Source: an uncultured Actinomycetes bacterium
GTDB taxonomy: Bacteria > Actinomycetota > Thermoleophilia > Solirubrobacterales > 70-9
DNA: 9,278 nt
Assembly (NCBI GenBank): GCA_937907435.1
Contig: CALCIA010000028.1
Span: 1-9,278 of the forward strand
Direction: 5' to 3'
Below the pieces are notes generated by a model. That model searched no databases. It was not told the origin of the DNA and saw only the letters and a program-made list of their open reading frames with translations. The first letter of the stretch is position 1. Every line of letters starts with the position of its first letter. Both the position numbers and the translations under genes were made by a program. This document shows positions 1 to 6,053 of this stretch, piece by piece.

Positions 1-104
1 TCTCGGCATCTTCGTGACGACGTCTGACTCCCGTCACGGATCCGTGCCACTCCCGGCGCACTCCCGTGACGCTCCCGCGGTCCCTCCACACCTTCCATAC
101 ACCC
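1..104. other. Gene-free left flank with short GTGACG/ACTCCCG repeats
   Basis: No coding region is supported here. The heptamer ACTCCCG occurs three times (27-33, 49-55, 60-66). CGTGACG (13-19) and CGTCACG (32-38) form an inverted pair around a 12-nt loop. Read on the minus strand, two blocks (72-61 and 38-19) resemble blocks at 9237-9248 and 9249-9267 beyond the hairpin at the other end of the window. This suggests an intergenic repeat family adjoining the hairpin at 105-152. The role is unknown, and similarity this short in GC-rich DNA could partly be chance. Confidence 0.4.
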
Positions 105-152
105 GCCCCTCTCGCCACGGCCACAGCCTGCCCGGGCCGTGGCGAGAGGGGC
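105..152 (-). terminator. 18-bp perfect hairpin downstream of the synthetase operon
   Basis: Arms 105-122 and 135-152 are perfect 18-nt reverse complements around the 12-nt loop ACAGCCTGCCCG (plus strand). It lies about 80 nt past the stop codon of the acyl-CoA synthetase gene, the last gene of its operon, so a terminator or 3'-end stabilising role is the simplest reading. There is no U-tract on either strand, which is common for GC-rich actinobacterial terminators. The loop is nearly identical to that of the hairpin at 9159-9216 although the stems are unrelated. Confidence 0.65.
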
Positions 153-163
153 GCGTCCGTAAT

Positions 164-220
164 CCGGGCGACAGCTTGCGGGGCCCCGTCCCTCCCGGGC
201 GACAGCTTGCGGGGCCCCGT
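164..220. repeat. Two tandem copies of a 26-bp repeat
   Basis: Two identical 26-bp copies (164-189 and 195-220) are separated by 5 nt, giving a 31-bp period. Each contains ACAGCTTGC followed by the 10-bp palindrome CGGGGCCCCG (179-188 and 210-219). The second copy ends 12 nt from the synthetase stop codon. ACAGCTTGC differs by one base from the start of the nearby hairpin loop (ACAGCCTGC at 123-131), and both are followed by a GGGCC-rich stretch and GTGG in the second copy, so the repeats may be degenerate relatives of that element. In RNA the two palindromes could fold separately or pair with each other. Confidence 0.7.
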
Positions 221-232
221 GGAACTACTCAT

Positions 233-1738
233 CTAGGCAGGCTCGGTCGCCGGCCCGTGCTCCAGCTCCCGAAGGTCCCGCTTCAGGATCTTGCCGGAGG
301 GATTGCGGGGCAGGACGTCGACCAGTCGGATCGCCGCGGGCACCTTGAACTTGGCGAGCCGCTCGGCGCAGTGGGCGATCAGCTCCTCCTCGGTGGCGGC
401 GTCGTCGACCACGACGTAGGCGACCGGGACCTCGCCCCACCGCGGGTGCGGGGAGCCCACCACCGCCGCCTCGACCACGGAGGGATGCTCCTGGACGACG
501 CGCTCGACCTCGAGCGAGGCGATGTTCTCGCCGCCGCTGATGATCATGTCCTTGAGGCGGTCGACGACGAAGAGGTAGCCGTCCTCGTCCAGGTATCCGA
601 GGTCCCCGGTGTGAAGCCAGCCGTGCCGGAGGGCCTTGGCGGTGTTGTCGGGATCCTGCCAGTAGCCCTTGAAGACCTTCGGGCCGCGCACGCAGATCTC
701 GCCCACCTCGCCGGCCGGCAGCGGATCGCCGTCGGCGCCCTCGATCCGGATCTCGGTGAAGCTCACCGGGCGCCCGACGCTGCCGAGCTTCTCGACCGTC
801 TTGCCCTTGTCGAGGTAGGTGTCGAGGCTCACAGTCTCGGTCAGCCCGTAGGCGTCGGCGAACCAGCCGTTCGGGAAGGCGGCCAGGACGCGCTTGATCA
901 GCGGCAGCGGCATTTTCTCGCCGCCGTCGAGGATCATCCGGACCGAGCTCGTGTCGCGCCGCCCGAGCGTCGGCTCGGCCAGCACCAGGTTGACCATCGC
1001 CGGCGCCATCCAGATGTTCGTCGGGCGCTCGCTCTCGATCGCGTCGAGGACCGCCGTCGCGTCGAAGCGGCGGAGGACGTGGATGCTGCCGCCGACGTAG
1101 AGCATGTTGGTGGCGGTCATGTCCAGGGCGCCGACGTGGTAGAGCGGGCCACAGACGAGGCCGCGGTCCTCGCGGGTGATCGCCAGGTCGACGGTGTGGG
1201 CGGCGCACTTCCAGAGGAAGTTGTCGAGCGTGATCATCACGCCCTTCGGCCGCGAGGTCGTGCCCGACGTGTACATGAGCCGCAGCAGGTCGTCGCGCTC
1301 GATCGGCTCGGCCTCGAGGACCGGGTCGGCGGCGGCCTGCAGGGCGTCCAGCGACTCCCAGCCCGTGGGCGTCGCACCGACGGCGAGCCGGCGCGGTGCC
1401 GTCGCCGCCTCGGCCAGCTCGGCCTCGCTCACCAGCGCCGCCGCCCCGGCGTGGCCGAGGATGTAGTCGAGCTCGTCGGGCGCGAGTCGCCAGTTGAGCG
1501 GCATGAACACCGCGCCGAGATGTGCGCAGCCGAACATGACCTCGAGGAAGCGGTCGGAGTTGTGCAGCAGGACGCCGACGCGATCGCCCCGCTCCACCCC
1601 CGCGGCGCGCAGTCCACCCGCGGTGGCCTGTACGCGCCGCAGCAGCTGTGCGTAGGTGTGGCGAGCGTCACCGTAGGAGACCGCCAGGCGCTCGGGATGG
1701 TGCTCGACGTGATGGGTGAGGATGTCGGTGAGGTTCAT
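233..1738 (-). CDS. Acyl-CoA synthetase (AMP-forming, ANL superfamily)
   Basis: A 501-residue AMP-forming acid:CoA ligase. It should adenylate a carboxylic acid and transfer the acyl group to CoA in the cytoplasm. Visible motifs are the Ser/Thr/Gly-rich phosphate loop YTSGTTSRPKG (156-166), YGLTE (297-301), HTGDLGYLDEDGYLFVVDR (376-394, with the nucleotide-ribose-binding Asp), the hinge region and C-terminal SGGENIASLEVE (401-412), and the catalytic lysine in NPSGK (Lys483). The length is normal for FadD-like medium or long-chain, or aromatic or alicyclic acid, ligases. All core residues look intact. The ATG start is 6 nt after the permease stop, so it is co-transcribed with the importer and probably activates the imported acid. 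The family is too broad to name the substrate, and I assign no FadD number. The tandem repeat and hairpin at the operon end follow the gene. Confidence 0.95.
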   Translation of the reverse strand: MNLTDILTHHVEHHPERLAVSYGDARHTYAQLLRRVQATAGGLRAAGVERGDRVGVLLHNSDRFLEVMFGCAHLGAVFMPLNWRLAPDELDYILGHAGAAALVSEAELAEAATAPRRLAVGATPTGWESLDALQAAADPVLEAEPIERDDLLRLMYTSGTTSRPKGVMITLDNFLWKCAAHTVDLAITREDRGLVCGPLYHVGALDMTATNMLYVGGSIHVLRRFDATAVLDAIESERPTNIWMAPAMVNLVLAEPTLGRRDTSSVRMILDGGEKMPLPLIKRVLAAFPNGWFADAYGLTETVSLDTYLDKGKTVEKLGSVGRPVSFTEIRIEGADGDPLPAGEVGEICVRGPKVFKGYWQDPDNTAKALRHGWLHTGDLGYLDEDGYLFVVDRLKDMIISGGENIASLEVERVVQEHPSVVEAAVVGSPHPRWGEVPVAYVVVDDAATEEELIAHCAERLAKFKVPAAIRLVDVLPRNPSGKILKRDLRELEHGPATEPA

Positions 1739-1744
1739 CGTCGT

Positions 1745-2791
1745 TCAGGCCTTGACCCCGACCCGCTCCTCTTCCTGCTCCTTCTCCGCCGGCGGACGCA
1801 CCCTGGCGAGGAGCCAGCTGCGGGCATCGCGGGACTGCTCCACGTTGGTGAGGATCAGGGCCAGGAGCAGGACCACGCCGCTGAACATGCTCGGCGCCCA
1901 GGCCGGGGCTTCGACCAGCACGAGGCCCGTCTTGCCGGTTCCCAGGAGCAGGACCGCGACCACCGTCCCCCAGGCGTTGAAGCGTCCCCCGAACTGGGTC
2001 GCGCCGAGGAAGGCGGCGGCGAACGCGTCGAGGAGGTACGGGGGGCCGATGCCCGGGGACCCGGAGGACACCTGTGAGGCGAGCAGCACACCCGCGATGC
2101 CCGCCACGGTCCCGGACACGACGAGTGACACGTAACGGAGGCGCTTCGTCCTGATGCCGGTAAGGCGGGCGCCGTCCTGGTTGAACCCCGTCGCGTAGAT
2201 ACGGCGCCCGGTGACCGTGTAGTTGAGGAGGTACCACACCACGATCGCCACCAGCAGCATCAGGAAGACGGGCACGGCGATGCCGTGGACGACGGAGGTG
2301 GTGGCGAGCTTCGAGAAGTCACCCCCGAGGGCCGGGCCGACGATCGTCTGTTCGTTACAGACGATCGCGGTGACGGCCGCCATCAGCGCACCGGTCGCGA
2401 GCGTGCCGATGAACGAGTCGATCCGGGCGCCGACGACGATCGTCGCGTTGAACAGGCCGATCAGGATCCCGGCGAGCAGGGTCAGCCCGATGGCGAGGCC
2501 GATCGGCATGCCCTGGTCCACCAGGAGCCAGGCGACGATGACGTTGCACAGCCCCATCGCGTTGCCGATCGACAGGTCGAAGATCTGCGCCGAGAGGGGG
2601 ACGATCAGCGCGAGGGCCATCAGCCCGGCGATCGCGTTCTGGTTCAGGACGCTCTGCACCGTGGCCCAGGTGGGGAACGTGTCCGGGGCCCAGAGGGAGA
2701 AGATGAGGATGATGACCAGCCAGACGTAGATCACGCCGATGTTGCGAAATCCCAGCGCACTCTTCCAGCGGGCGTTCGTTGCGTTATTCAC
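1745..2791 (-). CDS. ABC transporter permease, RbsC-like (BPD_transp_2 family)
   Basis: An integral membrane permease of the ribose/xylose-type (CUT2) importer family, about 348 residues. It has many hydrophobic segments and the family's cytoplasmic coupling-loop motif ATGFNQDGARLTGIRTKRLR before a Gly/Ala-rich helix and a conserved GGRFNAWGT segment. Only one permease is present, so a homodimer in the channel is expected, as in RbsC. I chose the GTG at 2791: GGAGG lies 9 nt upstream and the gene overlaps the ATPase 3' end by 8 nt, indicating translational coupling. A GTG at 2800 and a TTG at 2818 are alternatives that add 3 or 9 residues but are less well placed. The C-terminal tail is charged and Glu-rich (KEQEEE), as expected for a cytosolic end. 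The transported compound cannot be read from the sequence. Confidence 0.92.
   Translation of the reverse strand: MNNATNARWKSALGFRNIGVIYVWLVIILIFSLWAPDTFPTWATVQSVLNQNAIAGLMALALIVPLSAQIFDLSIGNAMGLCNVIVAWLLVDQGMPIGLAIGLTLLAGILIGLFNATIVVGARIDSFIGTLATGALMAAVTAIVCNEQTIVGPALGGDFSKLATTSVVHGIAVPVFLMLLVAIVVWYLLNYTVTGRRIYATGFNQDGARLTGIRTKRLRYVSLVVSGTVAGIAGVLLASQVSSGSPGIGPPYLLDAFAAAFLGATQFGGRFNAWGTVVAVLLLGTGKTGLVLVEAPAWAPSMFSGVVLLLALILTNVEQSRDARSWLLARVRPPAEKEQEEERVGVKA
2341..2367. repeat. Perfect 10-bp inverted repeat inside the permease gene
   Basis: CGATCGTCTG (2341-2350) and CAGACGATCG (2358-2367) are perfect reverse complements around the 7-nt loop TTCGTTA. The structure is in frame within the permease and encodes part of AIVCNEQTIV, where the two similar IV-containing stretches create the symmetry. 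It could be a stable mRNA hairpin or a by-product of the coding sequence. Confidence 0.5.
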
Positions 2792-4358
2792 CGTGCTCAC
2801 CCTCCATCGCGATGACAATTCCTTTCTTGGTCAGCTGGGAGCGCTCGATCTCGGCGACGATCTCGCCCGCGCGGAGGACGATCACCCGATCGCAGACGGC
2901 CAGCAGGTCTTCGGCGTCCGACGAGCTCATCAGCACCGCCAGGCCTTCGTCCGCGCGGGCCTGAAGCTCCTCGTAGATCGTCGTGCGGGCGCCGATGTCG
3001 ATCCCGGCCGTCGGCTCCGACAGCGTCAGCACCTTGGGGTCGACCGACAGCCAGCGGGCGATCACCGCCTTCTGCTGATTGCCGCCGCTGAGGGTCGTGA
3101 TCGGTCGCTCGGCGACGCCGGGGTCGGCATGGACCGACTCGAGCCAGCGGTGGGCTGAGTCGCGGTCGGCCGACGGCGCGACCCCGAGTGACCCGCGCAG
3201 GCGCGGCAGGTTCGCGATCGTCACGTTCTCGCGCACGGTGAAGGGGGCGAAGACGCCCTCCCGGGCGCGGTCCGCGGGCACCAGGGCGACCCCCTTGCTC
3301 ATCGCCTCGATCACCGAGCCCGCCACCAGCGGGGTGCCCTCCACCGAGACGCTGCCGCCGGCCGCCGCCCCCTTGGCGCCGGCGACGATGTAGGGCAGCT
3401 CCTCGCGGCCGGAGCCGAGCAGGCCGGCGACGCCGACGATCTCGCCGCGCCTGACGGTGATGTCGACGCCCCGGAGGAACTCGCCGTGAAGGTTCTCGAT
3501 CCGCAGCACCTCGGGCGCGTCGGCGGGGATCGGGGGTCGTTCGACCGCCTCCAGCTCGAGGTTCTCGGCACCGGCGATCAGGCGGGCCAGGTCACGGACC
3601 GAGGATTCCTTGGTGCTGCCGTCCCAGATCACCCGGCCGGACCGCATCACGGTCACGTGATCGCACACCTGCATGACCTCGTCGAGGCGGTGGGAGATCA
3701 GCAGGACGGCGGTGCCGGAGCCCGCGACATCGCGGATCAGCCGGAAGAGCTCGTCGACCTCGCGGGCCGGCAGCGCGGCGGTCGGCTCGTCCAGCACCAA
3801 GAGGCCACGCCCTTTGCTCCAGCCGGCGACCGCCCGGACGATCGCGACGGCGGTCCGCTCGACCGGGGTCGCCTCTGCCAGCGGCGTCATCGGATCGAGG
3901 TCGATGCCGAAGCGGGCGAGCAGCTCTTCCGTCTTGCGGGCCTGCCGGCGCCAGCTGATCGCGCCGGAGCGGCCCTTCTCGTGCCCGAGGACGAAGCCGA
4001 CGTTGTCGACCGCCCCGAGCTCGGGGACCAGACCAAGTTCCTGGTGGACGAATCGGAGGCCGGCCTGCTCGGCGTCCGCCGCCGAGCCCAGCAACAGCTC
4101 CTGCCCGTCGATCGTCCCCTCCCCCGCGTCGGGGCCGTGAAAGCCGGCGAGGACCTTCACCAAGGTCGACTTTCCACACCCGTTGTGGCCGACCAACGCG
4201 TGGACGGATCCGGCGGCGACGTCGAGGTCGACGCCGTCCAGCGCCTTGACGCTCGGGAACGCCTTCGAGACCCCCCTCAGGCGAAGGCCGTCGGGCTCCC
4301 CTGGGCGCTCCTGCCCGCTCTTTGCCGAATAACTCTCGGTGGCCTCGGCCATCGACAT
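2784..4358 (-). CDS. ABC transporter ATP-binding protein, two-domain sugar type (RbsA-like)
   Basis: A 524-residue tandem nucleotide-binding-domain protein that powers the importer from the cytoplasmic face. Domain 1 has Walker A GHNGCGKST (57-65), Walker B LLVLDEPT (186-193) and switch His in ISHRLDEV (223), but its signature region reads ATPVERTAV (about 163-171) instead of an LSGG-type motif. Domain 2 has a degenerate Walker A, GLLGSGREEL (312-321), as usual in this family, and a perfect signature LSGGNQQK (423-430). Its Walker B is LTLSEPT (444-450), with Ser in place of the usual Asp. So one composite ATP site is complete and the other is defective. I chose the ATG at 4358 because AAGGGA lies 7 nt upstream. 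A GTG at 4403 would place the N-terminus inside a hairpin. The 3' end overlaps the permease by 8 nt. Confidence 0.93.
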   Translation of the reverse strand: MSMAEATESYSAKSGQERPGEPDGLRLRGVSKAFPSVKALDGVDLDVAAGSVHALVGHNGCGKSTLVKVLAGFHGPDAGEGTIDGQELLLGSAADAEQAGLRFVHQELGLVPELGAVDNVGFVLGHEKGRSGAISWRRQARKTEELLARFGIDLDPMTPLAEATPVERTAVAIVRAVAGWSKGRGLLVLDEPTAALPAREVDELFRLIRDVAGSGTAVLLISHRLDEVMQVCDHVTVMRSGRVIWDGSTKESSVRDLARLIAGAENLELEAVERPPIPADAPEVLRIENLHGEFLRGVDITVRRGEIVGVAGLLGSGREELPYIVAGAKGAAAGGSVSVEGTPLVAGSVIEAMSKGVALVPADRAREGVFAPFTVRENVTIANLPRLRGSLGVAPSADRDSAHRWLESVHADPGVAERPITTLSGGNQQKAVIARWLSVDPKVLTLSEPTAGIDIGARTTIYEELQARADEGLAVLMSSSDAEDLLAVCDRVIVLRAGEIVAEIERSQLTKKGIVIAMEGEHGE

Positions 4359-4373
4359 CCATCCGTCCCTTCT

Positions 4374-4437
4374 CGCCGGCCGCCGGGCCGGCGTGAGGAC
4401 CACCGCGAGCCGTGAGGGCCCGCGGTGGTTCGCTCAC
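4374..4437 (-). terminator. Strong hairpins between binding-protein and ATPase genes
   Basis: In the 109-nt gap, ACCACCGCG (4399-4407) pairs perfectly with CGCGGTGGT (4421-4429) around a 13-nt loop. GTGAG (4393-4397) with CTCAC (4433-4437) extends the stem past a small internal loop. A second, GC-only hairpin lies next to it: CGCCGGC (4374-4380) with GCCGGCG (4387-4393), sharing one base with the first. There is no U-tract. In binding-protein-dependent importers such a structure usually causes partial termination or protects the upstream mRNA, so that binding protein exceeds membrane components. That role is inferred here. Confidence 0.6.
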
Positions 4438-4467
4438 GTATTGCCGGCGTCCGTTACTCGACCACCG

Positions 4468-5676
4468 TTACTTCAGGCCCCAGAGCTTTTCCCACTGTTC
4501 CAATCCGTTGGGAACGATGTAGGTGAGCTTGCTCGGGTCTTCGGGGAGGTTTCCGTATTCCGCCGCCCAGATCGGCATGTCGGCGGTGGCATCTTCGACT
4601 TCGTCGAGCGATTCACCGTTGGCGATGCGGATCGCGGTGTCGACGTAAGCCGCCCCGTCGTCACCGTAGTCCAGGGGCGCCCCGGCTTTCTTTTCTTCGT
4701 TCTTCAATTCTTCGACCCCGGGCGCATCCGGCGCATAGGTGTAGACCGGCGGCAGGGTCACGCCCGCCGATTTACAGGCGGCGTTGATGCCGATCCCGAT
4801 CGCGTCGTAGGAGAGCACGACCCCCTTGACGTCGGACATGGTCCGCAGCTGGTTGCAGATCTGCTGCGGGGCGTCTTTGCCGATCGACGTCGGCTGGATG
4901 TTCTGTTTCTTGATCGTGCAGGTGGGACAGAATTTTTCCAGCGCCGAGACGTATGCGTTCGTGTAGTAGAGCGGGAGCGGGAAGCCGGTCAGGTAGTCGA
5001 CCAGTACTTCACCGCCTTCCGGACCGACGTCGACGGCGGTCTTGGCCGCCAGCACTTCCATGTACTTTTCGGCAACCTGGACCGGAAGAACGTTGGCGGT
5101 GATCCCTTCTTCGCCGTTTTTCTGCAGCGAATGAGAGGCGATCACCGGGATGCCTGCCGCCTTCGCCTGTTCGAGCTGCCGGGAGACTTCTTCGGCGTTC
5201 ACACCGACGAAGGCGATGAAGTCCGGATTCTTCCGGATGGCTTCTTCCATCGCGCCCTGCAGCACCGCCGGGACGGGTTCGGCATTGATCGTCTTGACCT
5301 TCCAGCCGACCGCGTCCGCGGCCGCTTCGATTCCGCGCCCGACGTTGATCTCGGCTTCGGTCCCCTCGTTGATGAACGCGATCGTTTTGTCTTTCGGGAC
5401 GCCCTTCTTGATCGGAGTGCTCACCCCGATCTCGGTGGGCGCCTTTTCATGTTCGGAGACGATCTGTTCCGCTTCGGTCAGTCCCGGGGAGTCCGCGGTC
5501 GCCCCTTCGCCGGCTTCACTGTTACTTGCCGTTTCCGCGCCGCCGCTTTCGCCGCCAGAAGAGGTCGAGGAGCTGCTGCTTCCTCCACCTCCGCAGCCGG
5601 CGACCACCACGAGCAGAACGATCACCACGCCGATCGGCGCCAGCTGCCTCTTCAACACTTTGCTGATCCCGGACAT
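4468..5676 (-). CDS. Substrate-binding lipoprotein of ribose-type ABC importer
   Basis: A 402-residue periplasmic-binding-protein-fold lipoprotein. The N-terminus has basic residues (Lys6, Lys9, Arg10), a hydrophobic core and the lipobox VVAGC with lipidated Cys28. A low-complexity Gly/Ser/Glu linker (29-66) tethers the protein to the membrane, and a RbsB-like two-lobe fold (Peripla_BP_4 type) begins near KDKTIAFINEG (96-105). Where sugar binders usually have an Asn-Asp pair in the second lobe, this protein has LSYDAIGIG (288-296), so a non-sugar ligand is plausible. It carries a CPTC pair (250-253) and further Cys at 274 and 301. The ATG at 5676 has AGGAGG 5 nt upstream. An in-frame ATG at 5739 would add 21 residues before the signal peptide and is disfavoured. 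Sampled Glu codons are GAA, unlike the GAG-using neighbours. It is first in its operon behind an operator and promoter. Confidence 0.93.
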   Translation of the reverse strand: MSGISKVLKRQLAPIGVVIVLLVVVAGCGGGGSSSSSTSSGGESGGAETASNSEAGEGATADSPGLTEAEQIVSEHEKAPTEIGVSTPIKKGVPKDKTIAFINEGTEAEINVGRGIEAAADAVGWKVKTINAEPVPAVLQGAMEEAIRKNPDFIAFVGVNAEEVSRQLEQAKAAGIPVIASHSLQKNGEEGITANVLPVQVAEKYMEVLAAKTAVDVGPEGGEVLVDYLTGFPLPLYYTNAYVSALEKFCPTCTIKKQNIQPTSIGKDAPQQICNQLRTMSDVKGVVLSYDAIGIGINAACKSAGVTLPPVYTYAPDAPGVEELKNEEKKAGAPLDYGDDGAAYVDTAIRIANGESLDEVEDATADMPIWAAEYGNLPEDPSKLTYIVPNGLEQWEKLWGLK

Positions 5677-5681
5677 CCACT

Positions 5682-5687
5682 CCTCCT
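5682..5687 (-). promoter_or_regulatory. Ribosome binding site deciding the binding-protein start
   Basis: AGGAGG on the minus strand lies 5 nt before the ATG at 5676. It supports this start, which places the signal peptide at the N-terminus, over the in-frame ATG 63 nt upstream. Confidence 0.75.
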
Positions 5688-5709
5688 GTTTGCCTTGGGC
5701 CGTGTGGCA

Positions 5710-5743
5710 GGTCGCCGATCCCATTCGGCTGGTCGCCATTCGG
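5710..5743. repeat. Short imperfect direct repeat in the binding-protein leader
   Basis: GGTCGCC occurs at 5710-5716 and 5731-5737, and CCATTCGG at 5721-5728 and 5736-5743. The result is two copies of GGTCGCC...CCATTCGG, overlapping in the second copy. They lie in the predicted 5' leader of the binding-protein transcript. Function unknown, possibly accidental. Confidence 0.4.
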
Positions 5744-5747
5744 GTGG

Positions 5748-5753
5748 ATCATA
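5748..5753 (-). promoter_or_regulatory. Predicted -10 box of the importer operon
   Basis: TATGAT on the minus strand matches the -10 consensus in 5 of 6 positions. It lies 4 nt downstream of the palindromic operator at 5758-5775, which therefore covers the spacer and -35 side. No strong -35 hexamer is visible (a TTAGCC-like sequence lies further upstream). Transcription would start near 5741, giving a leader of about 65 nt before the ATG at 5676. Confidence 0.5.
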
Positions 5754-5757
5754 ACAG

Positions 5758-5775
5758 ACCGAGCGCCCGTTAGGC
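5758..5775. promoter_or_regulatory. Palindromic operator B (TetR-like) upstream of the importer operon
   Basis: ACCGAGCGCCCGTTAGGC is an imperfect 18-bp palindrome. It matches 15 of 18 positions of the sequence at 9083-9100 in front of the other operon. The half-sites resemble ACCNARCG with a 2-bp centre, a layout typical of TetR-family operators in actinobacteria. It lies directly upstream of the predicted -10 box, so binding would block transcription. No regulator gene is in the window. Confidence 0.6.
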
Positions 5776-5789
5776 TAAGGATCTGCCGT

Positions 5790-6050
5790 TCAGTCGGCGG
5801 GCCACTCCACGTGGACCCTGAGCGCGCCGTCCTCACGCCTCCACCCCTTCGACTCCGCGTAGGCGATCATCTGCTCGAACTCGACGCCCCAGGCGTGTTC
5901 GTCGGCCTGTGGGCCCGCCAGACGACGGAGCTCCTCCACACCGACGTAGATGTGCTCAGGCCGCCGGACCACGGCCTTCAGCGAAGTGAGGTCCTTGGCT
6001 TCGTGGAGGGTGATCGCACCCGGCACACCTGGGGTGAGCTCGATGTACAT
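5790..6050 (-). CDS. Small hypothetical protein of unknown function
   Basis: An 86-residue soluble protein with no membrane segment, signal peptide, cysteine or motif that I recognise. The N-terminal half is predicted strand and helix (MYIELTPG to HEAKDL, then EHIYVGVEELRRLAG at 32-46). The C-terminal half has an amphipathic helix, EFEQMIAYAESKGW (57-70), and a final strand, ALRVHVEW (76-83). Its ATG follows the DUF35 stop by 3 nt and has GGAGG 8 nt upstream, so it is clearly translated with the thiolase/DUF35 pair as last gene of operon 1. Its position suggests a third subunit or accessory factor of the thiolase/DUF35 enzyme, or a small binding protein for its substrate. That is inference from context only. 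Confidence 0.8.
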   Translation of the reverse strand: MYIELTPGVPGAITLHEAKDLTSLKAVVRRPEHIYVGVEELRRLAGPQADEHAWGVEFEQMIAYAESKGWRREDGALRVHVEWPAD

Positions 6051-6053
6051 CGT

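Noticed and set aside
164..220. CRISPR array
   Set aside because: There are only two repeat copies with a 5-nt spacer, and no cas genes nearby.
14..2077. Long plus-strand open frame of 687 residues
   Set aside because: It lies antisense to the synthetase and permease genes, whose conserved motifs are unmistakable. Long stop-free antisense frames are expected in GC-rich coding DNA. The product is low-complexity and rich in Arg, Asp, Gly and Val, with no family motif.
4359..4403. ATPase starting at the GTG at 4403
   Set aside because: It would add 15 basic residues encoded by hairpin sequence. The ATG at 4358 has AAGGGA at 7 nt and gives a normal N-terminus.
5677..5739. Binding protein starting at the ATG at 5739
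   Set aside because: It would put 21 polar residues before the signal peptide and start almost at the predicted transcription start. The ATG at 5676 has AGGAGG at 5 nt.
4339..5754. Plus-strand open frame of 471 residues
   Set aside because: Antisense to the binding-protein gene, whose lipobox, fold and ribosome site are clear.
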